NCBI GenBank assembly: GCA_023055355.1
Contig: JALJCS010000002.1
Span: 86,763,001 to 86,827,000 of the forward strand
Direction: 5' to 3'
DNA length: 64,000 nucleotides
From: Agelaius tricolor
Lineage: Eukaryota; Chordata; Aves; Passeriformes; Icteridae
The position numbers and the translations under genes are program-made. Each line of letters starts with the position of its first letter. The stretch's first letter is position 1. Below, piece by piece: positions 36,925-47,000 of this stretch. Below the pieces are notes generated by a model. The model was not told the DNA's origin, ran no database searches, and saw only the letters and a program-made list of their open reading frames with translations.

Positions 36925-39000
36925 CTGTAGGTAGGACAGGCAAAGGTGACAACCTTGACTTGCACTAGTACCATCATTTCCTAAAAACCACCAACCAAAT
37001 GAACTACAAAAGCCACACACAAACCTGCTTAAAAAACTAATCCAACTCCTTGCACACAGGCTTTAATTTTGCCTGTCTCCACTACATCAAGACATGCATT
37101 GGTTCCATCTATGCCCCCAGCTGGCAGGCAGGAACAAGAAAAAGAGGACTGCAGGCTGTTTGCATGTCTGTATTCTCCAAGATACACAGTGAGAGGAAAA
37201 AAAATCTGCATTTATGTTTACCATGCCAAGGCAGCTGCAGAAATCCAAAGTGGCCCCTACATATGCTTTTCCAAATGACAGAGACAATTTCTGTTACTGT
37301 GTTACTCAATAATTCAGTAGTTTGCAATACAAATATTCCCTGCCCTTCTGTCTCTTTACAGTATTAATTCCAAGTGTTTAGTAAGCACTGTTAGAGGTCT
37401 GGTGACAGATACCTTAAGGTGCCCCCATTAGTGTCTTCAAACTACTGCATTCAATTAATTTAACGATTGATTCTTCTGGAAATATATATAACTACTGACA
37501 GACACAATAAAAAATGGATTCCTTTTTTCTCTTTATCAAGAGAAAGACTCACACAAAACCCAGATAAAGGGACAGGATAGTTTTGTATGCAAGAAGAGAA
37601 GTGGCTGACACCAGGTTTCCACAGCCAGAGCAGGGAAGGTTGTCACAGGAAGAGGCAGGGACTTTCAGAAGACAAACTCTTCTATAATCTGTCCCCTCAG
37701 GTGGCCCCAGCTAAACTGCAAACAAGGAAGAAAATCTAGAGCACCTGATGACAAATGGAACTTGTATACAGATGGGATCAAATTCATTCCTTACTTTCAT
37801 ATAATCATGGTACTTCTTGACAGGGATATTTTAAAACAATCCTGGGATCACTTCTTTCACAGCCCCTGCTCTCAGACAGCTAATATATGCAATAACAAAT
37901 CTGACAAGTCTGACTGGGATAAAAAGCTATCTTCTCTCCTACTCAAAGCTTCTGTTTCAACAATAGAATACTCTCTGTATGCCAGGCAAGAAACAATCCA
38001 ACTTCATGTAACAGCAGTATCTTATTCATGTGGTTTAGGATTTTGCTGTTAAGCCTGCCACACAGAACCAAAGATATATTCTGCAAAACAACACACCTTG
38101 CTGAACAAAGATATTTGTCAGGGGGAGGCTTTTAAGTTTGAACCCATGTTCCAACTTTGACAACAGTAATCTCAGGCTGCCCAACACACAACCTACAACA
38201 GAAAATGCTGATTAACTAAAAGCTGCATTTAAAGTCCAAGCAGAGCACAAAGAAAGAAAATTCTACGTCAGGGGGGGGGGGGGGGGGGAGAATTTGAGCA
38301 AAAGAGACTTTGCAATTTTTCCCACTACAAATAGTGATAAGGAAGAATTCAGATTATCAGATTAATCTAGAAAATGCTTTACTGGTTTGAAGATTAACAT
38401 ACATGCTAATGTATACTTGTATTTCCATATTATGTTACCAGAAACTCAGAATGACAGATTTTAAATGTTAGTAATACTCCACTATCACAGCAGTATGACA
38501 GCTGTCACACTGTTGCTGACATTTGGATCCAGGATGCTGATGCTATAGAACAGATAGAGAAAAAAAACTTCAAAAACCTTCATAACACACAGTCTCTTGC
38601 TTTCCTCAGGGTCTCAAATGTTTCTGTGAATAAACTTCTTGTATTTTTTTACCAAGTGAGATATGACACCAGATTAAAAAGTAACAATAAATAAAGTTGC
38701 AGGCATCCTTATCATTGAATTACATGGGAGAAAATTATAATGGAATTAAAATTTCATTTTATCGGGTTTATAATGAATAGGTTAGAAACAACACTCTTTT
38801 GTTACAGACTCCAAATTCACCTTAACCCCACCTGGAATTAGAGCCCCAGCATCACAGGGCTGCACACAAACCTGCAGGATACACCCCAACCATGACAAAT
38901 TTGGCACTGTATTCCAAATGCCTGTATCCGCTTAACCCGCTGCATGTTCAGCCGCACTCCGAAGGACTGCAGATGTCCCTCCAGGAGCTCTCTCCTCCCG
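36925..39000. other. Intron 1-like DNA
   Basis: AT-rich sequence between the CpG-island first exon and the 51-nt candidate exon. It contains a G18 homopolymer (38,271-38,288). Frames at 37,050-37,367 on both strands overlap each other and show no family signature. No further feature is supported. Confidence 0.6.
38271..38288. repeat. G18 homopolymer
   Basis: Eighteen consecutive G residues on the plus strand, 1.1 kb inside the gene from exon 1. It can form G-quadruplexes and is prone to sequencing length error. Confidence 0.95.
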
Positions 39001-39444
39001 TTATCCATGAATCCTGTCACTCCATCCCGCATCCCGCGGCACTACCTGCATCCCGGGGAGCCGCCCGCACCCGCACCGGGCGCGAACCAGACCCAGTGCC
39101 CGCCACGGGGGGCAGGAGCCGCCGGGGAAGCCCAGGGCAGGGCGGCCGCTCCCCGGTGACCCGCGTGGTTCCCCGCGAAGGGAGCAGCGGCCGCCGCTTT
39201 CCCCGCGCCCTGGGGCCCCTGCTCGGCGTGCGGGGGGAAGCGGCGGCGGGACGGGAGAAGTTGCGAAGCGCTGAGGGAGCGGGGAGAGCAACAGCTGGAG
39301 CCGGGCGGGGAGCGGGGGCCCCGCGGGAACGGGGCGGGGGTCGCGCCGCCGGCGCCGAGGGAACGCGAGGGATGCAGCGGCGAGCGCCCCGCCCGGCCCC
39401 TCCCGCCCTCCCGGCACTCACCGAGCCGCCCGGCGCGCGGCGAT

Positions 39445-39492
39445 GCGGGACCGGGATCCGGAGCGGGACCGGGAGCGGGACCAGGAGCGGAG
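39445..39492. repeat. GC-rich hexamer repeat in exon 1
   Basis: Eight near-perfect hexamers alternate GCGGGA and CCGGGA (with TCCGGA, CCAGGA and GCGGAG variants). On the plus strand they spell a (Arg-Asp)/(Arg-Glu) run, and on the minus strand Ser/Arg or Pro-rich runs, all trivial consequences of the repeat. Confidence 0.9.
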
Positions 39493-39529
39493 CCGCCGCC
39501 TCCCCCGCTCGGCCGGAGCAGCGACGGAG

Positions 39530-39620
39530 CGGCGCGCGCGGGTGGCGGGAGCGCGCCAGGAGCGCGCGCGGGCGGCGGGAGCGCGCGCGGGGAGGGGGGG
39601 GGAGCGGGGGGGGGGGGGGG
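39530..39620. repeat. CG-alternating minisatellite and G-tracts in exon 1
   Basis: Three copies of 'ggcgggagcgcgc'-like units with long CG alternation are followed by G8 and G15 runs (the latter at 39,606-39,620). CG alternation favours Z-DNA and the G runs favour quadruplexes. The G-rich strand is the template of the inferred minus transcript, so its RNA would be C-rich here. Confidence 0.85.
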
Positions 39621-40264
39621 AGCGGCCGCACAGCACCGCGGGCACCGGCCGTGCGGGCGGGCGTGCGCTGACCCGGATGTACCGGGGGGGGCGGCCAGCA
39701 GCAGGTGACTGCGCAAGCGCGCCCGGCCGCCAGCGCACTGCGCATGCACCTGCTTCGACTCCCAGTGTCTCGGGCACGGGCGGGGGAGCGAAAGAGAGGC
39801 GGGCGGGCAGGCGGGTGAGGCGGCGAATGGGGCAGCCCCTTAAAGGGGCCGCTGTCCTCCTGCAGCCCCCGGCACAGCTTATTAAATACAGCAATCAGCG
39901 TTAGCCATCGGTGCTTGAGCCGCTGTGTGGGTCTGGGGTTTTTCTAGGGCCGGGCTAGGGGACTGAAGTGTCTGCAGTTGGCACAGCCAGGTTGGGAAGG
40001 GAGATGGGGTGCTCCTTTTCTGGGAAAAGTGGGGCTGATGACTCAAAACCGTTCAGAAATGTCTTGCCAGGTGGATCAAAGTACAAATAAATAAATAATT
40101 ATTTAAAAAAAGTGGAAAGTTCCATCCGTCAGTGAGCACTGCCAGAACCCCATACCATTGCGCTCAGGTTGATCCTGGAATGATTTCCACCTCCATCTCC
40201 GCGAAAATGCAAAAGACACACAAAATATGTTGAAAAATCACAAAAACCCCACATGGGGTTATGG

Positions 40265-40630
40265 GGTCATTTATCCTGGAGAAAAGGAACCTCAGGAGAC
40301 ATCTTATGGCTTTCTACAGCTCCCTGACAGGAGCTGGTGGGGGTCGGTCTCTTCTCCCCAGTGACAAGAGACAGGACAAGAGGAAATGGCCTCAAGTTGC
40401 ATCAGGGAAGGTTTAGATTGGATATTGAGGAAGAAAAATTCCTCTTAGAAAGGGTTGTAAGCGTTGGAACAGGCTGCCCATAAAAGTGGTGGAGTTGCCA
40501 TCACTGGAGGAGTTTAATATACATGTAAATGTGGCACTTGGGGTTGTGGTTTAGTGGTGACCTTGTTATGGGCTTATGAATGGGCTCAATGATCTGAAAG
40601 GTCTTCTCCAGCATAAATAATTCTAAATGA
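40265..40630 (+). mobile_element. CR1 LINE fragment, ~365 bp
   Basis: It carries the CR1 3' domain in order: 'ctggagaaaaggaacctcag', 'ggtctcttctccccagtgac', 'acaagaggaaatggcctcaa', 'ggtttagattggatattgag', 'ggaacaggctgccca', 'gtggcacttggggttgtggt' and 'aaaggtcttctccagc'. It is plus-strand, diverged and non-coding, with the tail reduced to 'attctaaatgac'. Confidence 0.93.
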
Positions 40631-40674
40631 CTACAAACACAAAAACATATTTTAAGAACATTCCGTGGACTTAA

Positions 40675-40772
40675 TTATGGGCTTTCTGTGCAGGGCCAGG
40701 ATTTGGACTCAATCTTCCTTATGGGTCTCTTCCAACAGCGTATTCTGTGATTCTATGATTTTATGAAGGTTT
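40675..40772 (+). mobile_element. Second CR1 3'-terminal fragment
   Basis: The 'ggatttggactcaatc', 'gggtctcttccaaca' and 'attctgtgattctatgat' motifs mark another CR1 terminus, ~45 bp downstream of the previous copy in the same orientation. It is a separate truncated insertion, because the first copy already has its own 3' end. Confidence 0.85.
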
Positions 40773-43639
40773 CACCTTCTATATCTCACCCTGGATTTTG
40801 GTATCCTCACACAGGGACAAAGCACACCCTGAACTCCTTCTCCTGCTGTGCATAAATTTGCCAAAGCAGAAGGATTGCACAAGTACCTTGTTTCAGGGCT
40901 TGCTGCTTTAGTAAAATTCCATGTAGACCTACTTAGAAAGAAAACAATTAAAAGTTGTTTTGCCGTTTTGTCTTTTGTTTGTTTGTGGGTTTTTTTTTTT
41001 TTTTCTTAAAGTAACCTGGAATCTACACAATGCTTTTCTAAATTTTGCAGTGAAGTCTCTCCTGGCCTTCACATTGAGCTGTTCTGACACCAAGGGCGCT
41101 TCAACTCTCGTTCAGTGACGCTGCACTGGGAGAGGTTCAGAGACTGAGCGGCAGCCAGGCAGTGCAAAACTTGCACCCTCCATTATCAACACAGCTCTAA
41201 TCAAAGGGTATTTCTCAGTCTGAAAGAGACAAACCAACCACCTCACAGTCCAACCACTTCTACTAGTTCCTCTTCAAAGCCTGATAGCAGTTTGTTAAGT
41301 GACAAATATTAGCGAATATCAGGTACTCCTAAGCTCACTGAGAAAGCACAAAAATGGAAAATAGCTCAGAGATTTATTTATATGTCAATGTAATTCTCTT
41401 TTTATTATCATACCTACATATATGTCAACTTAATCTGATAAACTTAGTTTGTCTTTAACTTATTAGGATTCAAGATATATGGTTTGATTATAATAACTTT
41501 AAAGTATTCTAGCTAAAAGAGTATCCTGGGATATGAAGGAAGCAATTTGTGAGTACAGTTCAGCTGCAAAACCTGTTTGGTGAACTCAAAGGAAATCACC
41601 ACAGTTTTGGTCCTTGGGTGGCAGTCAGGCAAGACCAGGGCTGGTGCACCACATACCTGCCCACTGCCTTCACCTGAGCAGGGAGAAGGGAGTGCTCAGA
41701 CAAGTTCTGGAGGCTCTGGGAGGTTTGTACAGACTGGAGCAAGCAGAGGAGATGTCGAAGAAGGTATGAGAAAAGATTTTCACAGCAGCACCTTCAGCAG
41801 AATGACGGAAGTTCCAGTTCTGCCTGCGTGCGATTTGTGTAGTGGCTGAACAAATGCTTGACATGGCTTTTCACTTCTGCCACAGAAAGGATTTTTTTGC
41901 AGTGGATACAAATTTTGAGGTGTGAATCGATGCACACTCCTTCCTGAGATGGGGCACCACATCCTCATCTTCTCTAAAGTCTACAGGGCTTTACAGGGCT
42001 GTGTGCCAGGAAGGAGATGATCCAGGTTCCACTGAACTGCATTCAAGGGAAGCAGGACTGTGCTCTGAATTAATGTTGGACTTGTTACCATTTGGGGTTA
42101 ATAGAAACCAGGAGTCTCACCTGTTGTACTACAGAGCTCTGTCCTTCTGCACAGAACTAAAGAGCACACACACAACCAGCCTCAGGGATGAGCAGTTGTT
42201 GTTGCTCATAACATTATAAAGCACTTGGGGCTTGGCAGGGTGGGGTTAGACAAAGAAAATTTCCTACTGAAACCATGAGCAGGTTTATCATAATATAGAG
42301 TCCTTAGTGTTCTCCAAAATTGTAAGATACCTTTGATTTGGATCTCACATCTTTAATAAGTACAAGAATGCCCAGATGCTGAGCATCACTGGTGCTTTAA
42401 CAGCAGTTGCACACTCAGACATCCACATCCCACATAATAATTGAAGCATAAAAAATCATTGAACACTGTGGAAAATGCTGTATGACTAAAAAACCCAGCA
42501 ATTTTCTTTTAGTTCTGCCTTAACTTTTAATTTCTTAATTGCTTCTTCTGAATGCAAAATTATTTTACCAGGTTATCACTGCAATAAATATTAAAACTCT
42601 CCCCCAAAAAAACAAACCCCCAAAACAACAACAATAAAACAGAATTAAAGACTATATTTTTTGGTTAGTATATAGAATAAAAGAGTGGTAACAGAACATG
42701 ACCGTTCCTATGCTGCTAAATGCCTGAGGATTTTGTTAGATAGTTGGTGCCAGGTAGGTATATCTGACAGGAAAGGAAACAGATCAGAGCATTTTCATTA
42801 AGAAGAGATTAATAAGCTCTAAAATTACTCTTGGATGTATTTGTATTGCATATCTGTGTGTATATATCAGTGACAAAAGATGACTTGACTTTATATACGG
42901 ATGGCCAGATGGACAAGTAAAGCCACAGGAGCAAAGCTGCCCTTAGGTGCCATGCAGTGTTGGAATACTTGGGTTGCTTTTCAACCTAATGGTGGCCTAG
43001 GGGAGAGAGTCCAAAGGGAAAAAGAAGTGACCATCACCCTGTGTCATGTGTACTCAGCAGGGACAATAGAGTGCCCTGACCACTGACAGCAGCCCTGTTT
43101 GTTCTAGGGGGGAGGACAGCAATAGCTCTTCCATTACATGGATGAAAATAGAAAGTAAACATCCTATGGCTAAAGATTATTCTTTTAAAGAAATGGTTAA
43201 AGATGAAATTTCTTATGGAAAATGTGAAGAATGGAAGAAATGCAGCTTTGCAGGGCTGCCTTGTTAGGGTTGTGGCTCATAGAACCTTTCAGTTCAGATA
43301 AAACCAACGTCAGGTTTTGCCCTCCCCTGCCCGGATTTCCCCACATTCTCAAGTGCCACAGTAGTAGAGTGCAGAGGCAGTCACATTTATACCACAGAGT
43401 CCTCCAGGGCTTTCACTTAGATAGTACAAATCCTCTGATATGAATGTCGCTCTTCAGAATATAAACAGTTGTAACAAAACATGAACAATCTACATAAATT
43501 TCCAGAAATGCAGACAAAACAAAAAGCCAAGGTCAAATCACTTCATAAGGATCCCTGAAGTGCTTCCAGATACTGTCATGCCAGAGTTAGAATGTTTTAT
43601 ACTTGCATGGACACAGGCACTCACAGTCTCAGAATGCCT

Positions 43640-43654
43640 CCCCCCCCCCCCCCC
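43640..43654. repeat. C15 homopolymer
   Basis: Fifteen C residues on the plus strand followed by an A-rich run. It is a simple tract prone to length error. Confidence 0.95.
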
Positions 43655-44068
43655 TCAAAAAAAAGGTCATTTTGATATTTGGGTGGCAAGTGGGAAAACT
43701 GAAATGCTTCTGGAGTTCAATCTTTTTACCCTGACAGGCCTGGTGAAATCCTGTCATTTCCTCATGCAATGCCCCAGTCACTTCACGTGACTAATTGCAT
43801 CAGTCATCTCCTCTTCTGCCATTACAAGGTCCAAGATTATTTCACAGTTTGCTCATCTGGTGATGCAGTTGTTCCTCCTGTGATCAGCTCCCTTTCGTGT
43901 GGGGAGCCTCAGCTAAAACACACAGCATGCTCTCAATTAATGAACACTTCCTTAGGTAAAATAACACAGGAAGGTTCAGTGCCATGTCAGTTGTACTATG
44001 ATCAAGAATAATGGAGATTTTACAAAATAAAGCTCTTTTTTTCACATTTTCACATTTTGCTGCCTTAC

Positions 44069-44086
44069 CTCAAAAATATAGCTCAT
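44069..44086 (-). other. Candidate 18-nt microexon
   Basis: On the minus strand a ~45-nt tract, almost all C and T and ending 'ctgtctctcgtatag', abuts the 18-nt block ATGAGCTATATTTTTGAG, followed by the strong donor GTAAGGCAGC. The length is a multiple of three and the block is open in this frame (MSYIFE). A long pyrimidine tract before a tiny exon with a strong donor is the usual architecture of regulated microexons. It lies between the two CpG islands on the minus strand, so it would make sense only if a minus transcript starts at the right-hand island (~60.4 kb). The purine-rich tract on the plus strand may be a low-complexity repeat that mimics an acceptor, so confidence is limited. Confidence 0.3.
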
Positions 44087-47000
44087 CTATACGAGAGACA
44101 GGGAAGAAAAAGGAAGGAAAAAGAGAAAATGTCAGGTGTTAAGCCTGCATTAGAAGAAGATTACAGACCAGTAAGCATAGAGGAAGGTGGAAAGAGGAAC
44201 TGCAGCTATTTTAATCATGTTTTATCTCTACAGGAAAATAGAAAGATAAATTAGAGTAGTAGACCTGCTGCAGAATAGAGCAGAACACAGTATTAGACTC
44301 TGAGATCTTTAAGCTGCTTATAAAAGTTTGTGAAATACAGAATTTCTTTAGTGATCTCCACATGGACTCCATTGCACTGACAAGCCTTTGAGTAGCTGCA
44401 GTGGTGAGCCTACGCTGGTAGCACACTGGAAAGGGAAGAGGCCTGCTAAGCAACTGAGATAATCCAGCATCACCAAGTTTAGGAGGTCATGGCCACAGAC
44501 TGCACTTCTGAGCTTACAGCACTCAGTGGAGGAAAAGTCCCAGATGCACCTGTGTGTCTGTGCTTGGGGCAGTGGAAAAGCTGTGATCACCTCAGCAGGT
44601 GCTGGGCCATCACCTTTGCTTATTTGAGAGGTGCCTTTCTCCAGCAAAACTCCTAAATGTCTCTGTAAACTCCTAAATGTCACTGTATTTATTCACTCTG
44701 AGTAGCAGTCAGTGCTACTTAAAAGTGAGGGCTTCACCAAGTCAGAAGAGGCTGCAAATCGGGTGGTGTAGAGTGGCAGAGTTTCACTTGACCTCCCTTT
44801 AGCCCCAGTCAAGCCAGTTTATTAAACAAAGTAAACCCCCAGGACCACAGGAGGAAATAAAATATATATCTGAACTGGAACTTTCTCACAAACATTATCT
44901 TTTCTTCTCTTCCCTGCTGAATTTTTCAGATCAGCAGCATAGTAGTATTCAGGTAATGGACAGAATCAATGTTTCAGAGAACAGGGAAGACAATGTCCCA
45001 GAGAGTTAAACTGTCTCATGACTCTCTGGAAGAGAACCCAGTTTTTTGTTTAGGTTTGATTTGGGAATTTTTGACACAGTTGTGCTGCCCTGATGGAAAC
45101 AAATATTCATTGATCTCATTGAGATTTCTGCTTACCTCAGGAGCATGAGACTAGTGTTTTACTTTGATCCCATCCTTTGTCATGATGTAATCATTGCAGG
45201 GATTTTGTTTATTGGTGATTTTTTTTTTTTTTCTTTTTCCCCAAAGTGCTTAATTAATTTGTTATTAGAAGCCCTCAGAACAGCATTTGGCTCATAAGTG
45301 TTTTTGGGGCTGTGTCTAGGTGTTACCAAGGGATGTTGTCAAGAGACCATTTCACTTTGCCTCAGCTGTTTCCTCTGCTACAGCTATTCTTAGTTTCCTC
45401 TTCACATCACAGGGGAAGTTGCAATCTTCTGTTGGGGAAATAGGTAACTTAATGAAAGCACCTCAGGGAAGGGCTCTGCAGAGCACCAATCTCAGGGGAC
45501 AATTAAAAAATTCAGTGAGTAAACATGGACTTCATGGAACAGTGTTAAGCACTGCTGGGCAAGACACGAGCAAGGACAGCATCTCAGGCTGCACCCCATA
45601 GGATTGTTCCTTGAGCTCCAGTGGTACAACCACGAGCTGAGGGGCTCAGCACCTCACAGCACTGCAGTGTCACTGTTGCTGCTGTTCTGCCCTTGTACCA
45701 CTATTTCAGTTTGAAAGGACCTGACTGTTTGGTCCCATCTGAAAACTAGAATTCAATTTAGTAAATTAAAACCTCAACTGGTTCTGCAGCATTCACTTGA
45801 ACTTCTATAAACCAAATTTATCTTTGTGTATGATCTAAGTGATATTGAGTACAAGGCTACTGAATAATGAGAGAAAAAATAGACTATGATTTAGTTACTA
45901 GCTCACTGACTGCATCTACCTCTTTAAAATTACACTGTTTTGATGCAGTCATCTGTTGTATACCTTTATACTTCTGCCGTTTCACAATGCCATCAATATG
46001 CTCCAAAGAGCAGCAGACATTAATATGATTTTAGTGTAACAAATTGCTGAATGTAAAGAACTTTAAAGAAGCCCTTTTCTCATCAGTACACACATTTTCC
46101 TGCAGGTTCTCCCATGAGCTCATATGCAGTAGTTAGGTAGCACTCTTTTTCTGTGGGATAAGAAATTCCCAGTCACCCATCACCCTCATGGTAGGCATGT
46201 TTGGGTTATGAAGCAAAATCTTTGAGCACAATTAAGATGTCATCATTTTAAGATGCCTGGGTAGCTCGAGGGACAGAAATAGAGTCCTTACTGGTCCCAT
46301 AAGCACAAGTCCCTCTAGCTGCAAGGAAGAGTTTGCTAGCAGAGGAAATGGAAAGCCAGGACTTTCCTGTGCTGTAATCTGTGAGAGACAGACTGGGTGC
46401 AGATGAACACTTCCATGAAACAAAGCATTTAGGCAGGCACTTAAACACTTCCTCTGCTGAAGAACTGTAACACTGCACACCAGACGTCTTTCTCTTCCTT
46501 TTTCCTGAGCAGGAATATGGCACCTAGGGCTAAATATAGCACCAGATACAGCTGTTTAATATTCAGTTAGCAAGAAAAGACAGTAAAGCTGGTATTGCAC
46601 ATTGTAATTGCTTAAACTTATTCTGAGTTTTCCCAATTGATTAAAAGATGATACTTTTTATGTCCAGCTGATAAACCCCATGCATGAGCTGGGAAACATT
46701 CTCTGCCTGTTTATAGCAATCTGGATTCAGTCCCATCTGAGACATCTGGGTTCCTGGAGTCACAGCTTAGGTACCTATTATGTTAATGATCAGACTAGAC
46801 AGCTTTCCCCATGACCACACCACCTCTGCAGGATTGCATCACAAACCAGTGGGACTTTTTAAATACATGCTCATATTCTCCCGATTATAAATGATTCCTG
46901 TCTCAGACAGTGAACAAGCTAAAAACCTGAAGGAAGCAAAATAGTCTTCTCTTGTGAGGTGCTAGGCTGTAACTCTGAAGCTTAGACCATATTTCTGACC

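Larger units (their letters stand above)
39422..39780 (-). other. Candidate first exon, 5' end approximate
   Basis: The 3' edge is the minus-strand donor GGCTCG|GTGAGTGCC, with the last exon base at 39,422. The 5' edge is not visible; I place it near the NRF1-like sites only as an estimate. One ATG (39,745-39,743, reading MRSALAAG...) opens a frame that runs 108 codons to the donor in phase 0, but it encodes a Pro/Arg/Ala-rich low-complexity stretch with no family resemblance. It is more likely a leader or uORF than the main protein. Joined to either candidate downstream exon this frame soon stops. Confidence 0.55.
39020..39860 (-). promoter_or_regulatory. CpG-island promoter of the minus-strand gene
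   Basis: GC content and CpG density jump sharply at ~39,020 and fall again at ~39,860, with AT-rich DNA on both sides. The island contains GC boxes (GGGCGGG-type, 39,798-39,825), NRF1-like sites (TGCGCATGCA at 39,739 and GCGCAAGCGC at 39,711) and an ETS-like CCGGATGT (39,673). No TATA box is seen, so initiation is probably dispersed, likely between ~39,700 and 39,860. Minus-strand direction is supported by the donor at 39,422 and by candidate exons on the same strand to the left. Long open frames on both strands here are composition artefacts of stop-poor GC-rich DNA. Confidence 0.8.
39905..44060. other. Region upstream of the left promoter; CR1 remnants and unique DNA
   Basis: No supported gene. 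It holds two CR1 fragments (40,265-40,772), T-rich tracts near 40,990, a C15 run (43,640-43,654) and otherwise unique AT-rich sequence. A GC-richer patch at 41,590-41,870 has overlapping frames on both strands and no recognisable family. Confidence 0.6.

Noticed and set aside
39017..39904. Long open frames on both strands (up to 259 codons) across the left CpG island
   Set aside because: Very GC-rich DNA is poor in stop codons. The products are Arg/Pro/Ala/Gly low-complexity strings, overlap each other on both strands and match no family. The minus donor at 39,422 also interrupts the minus frames.
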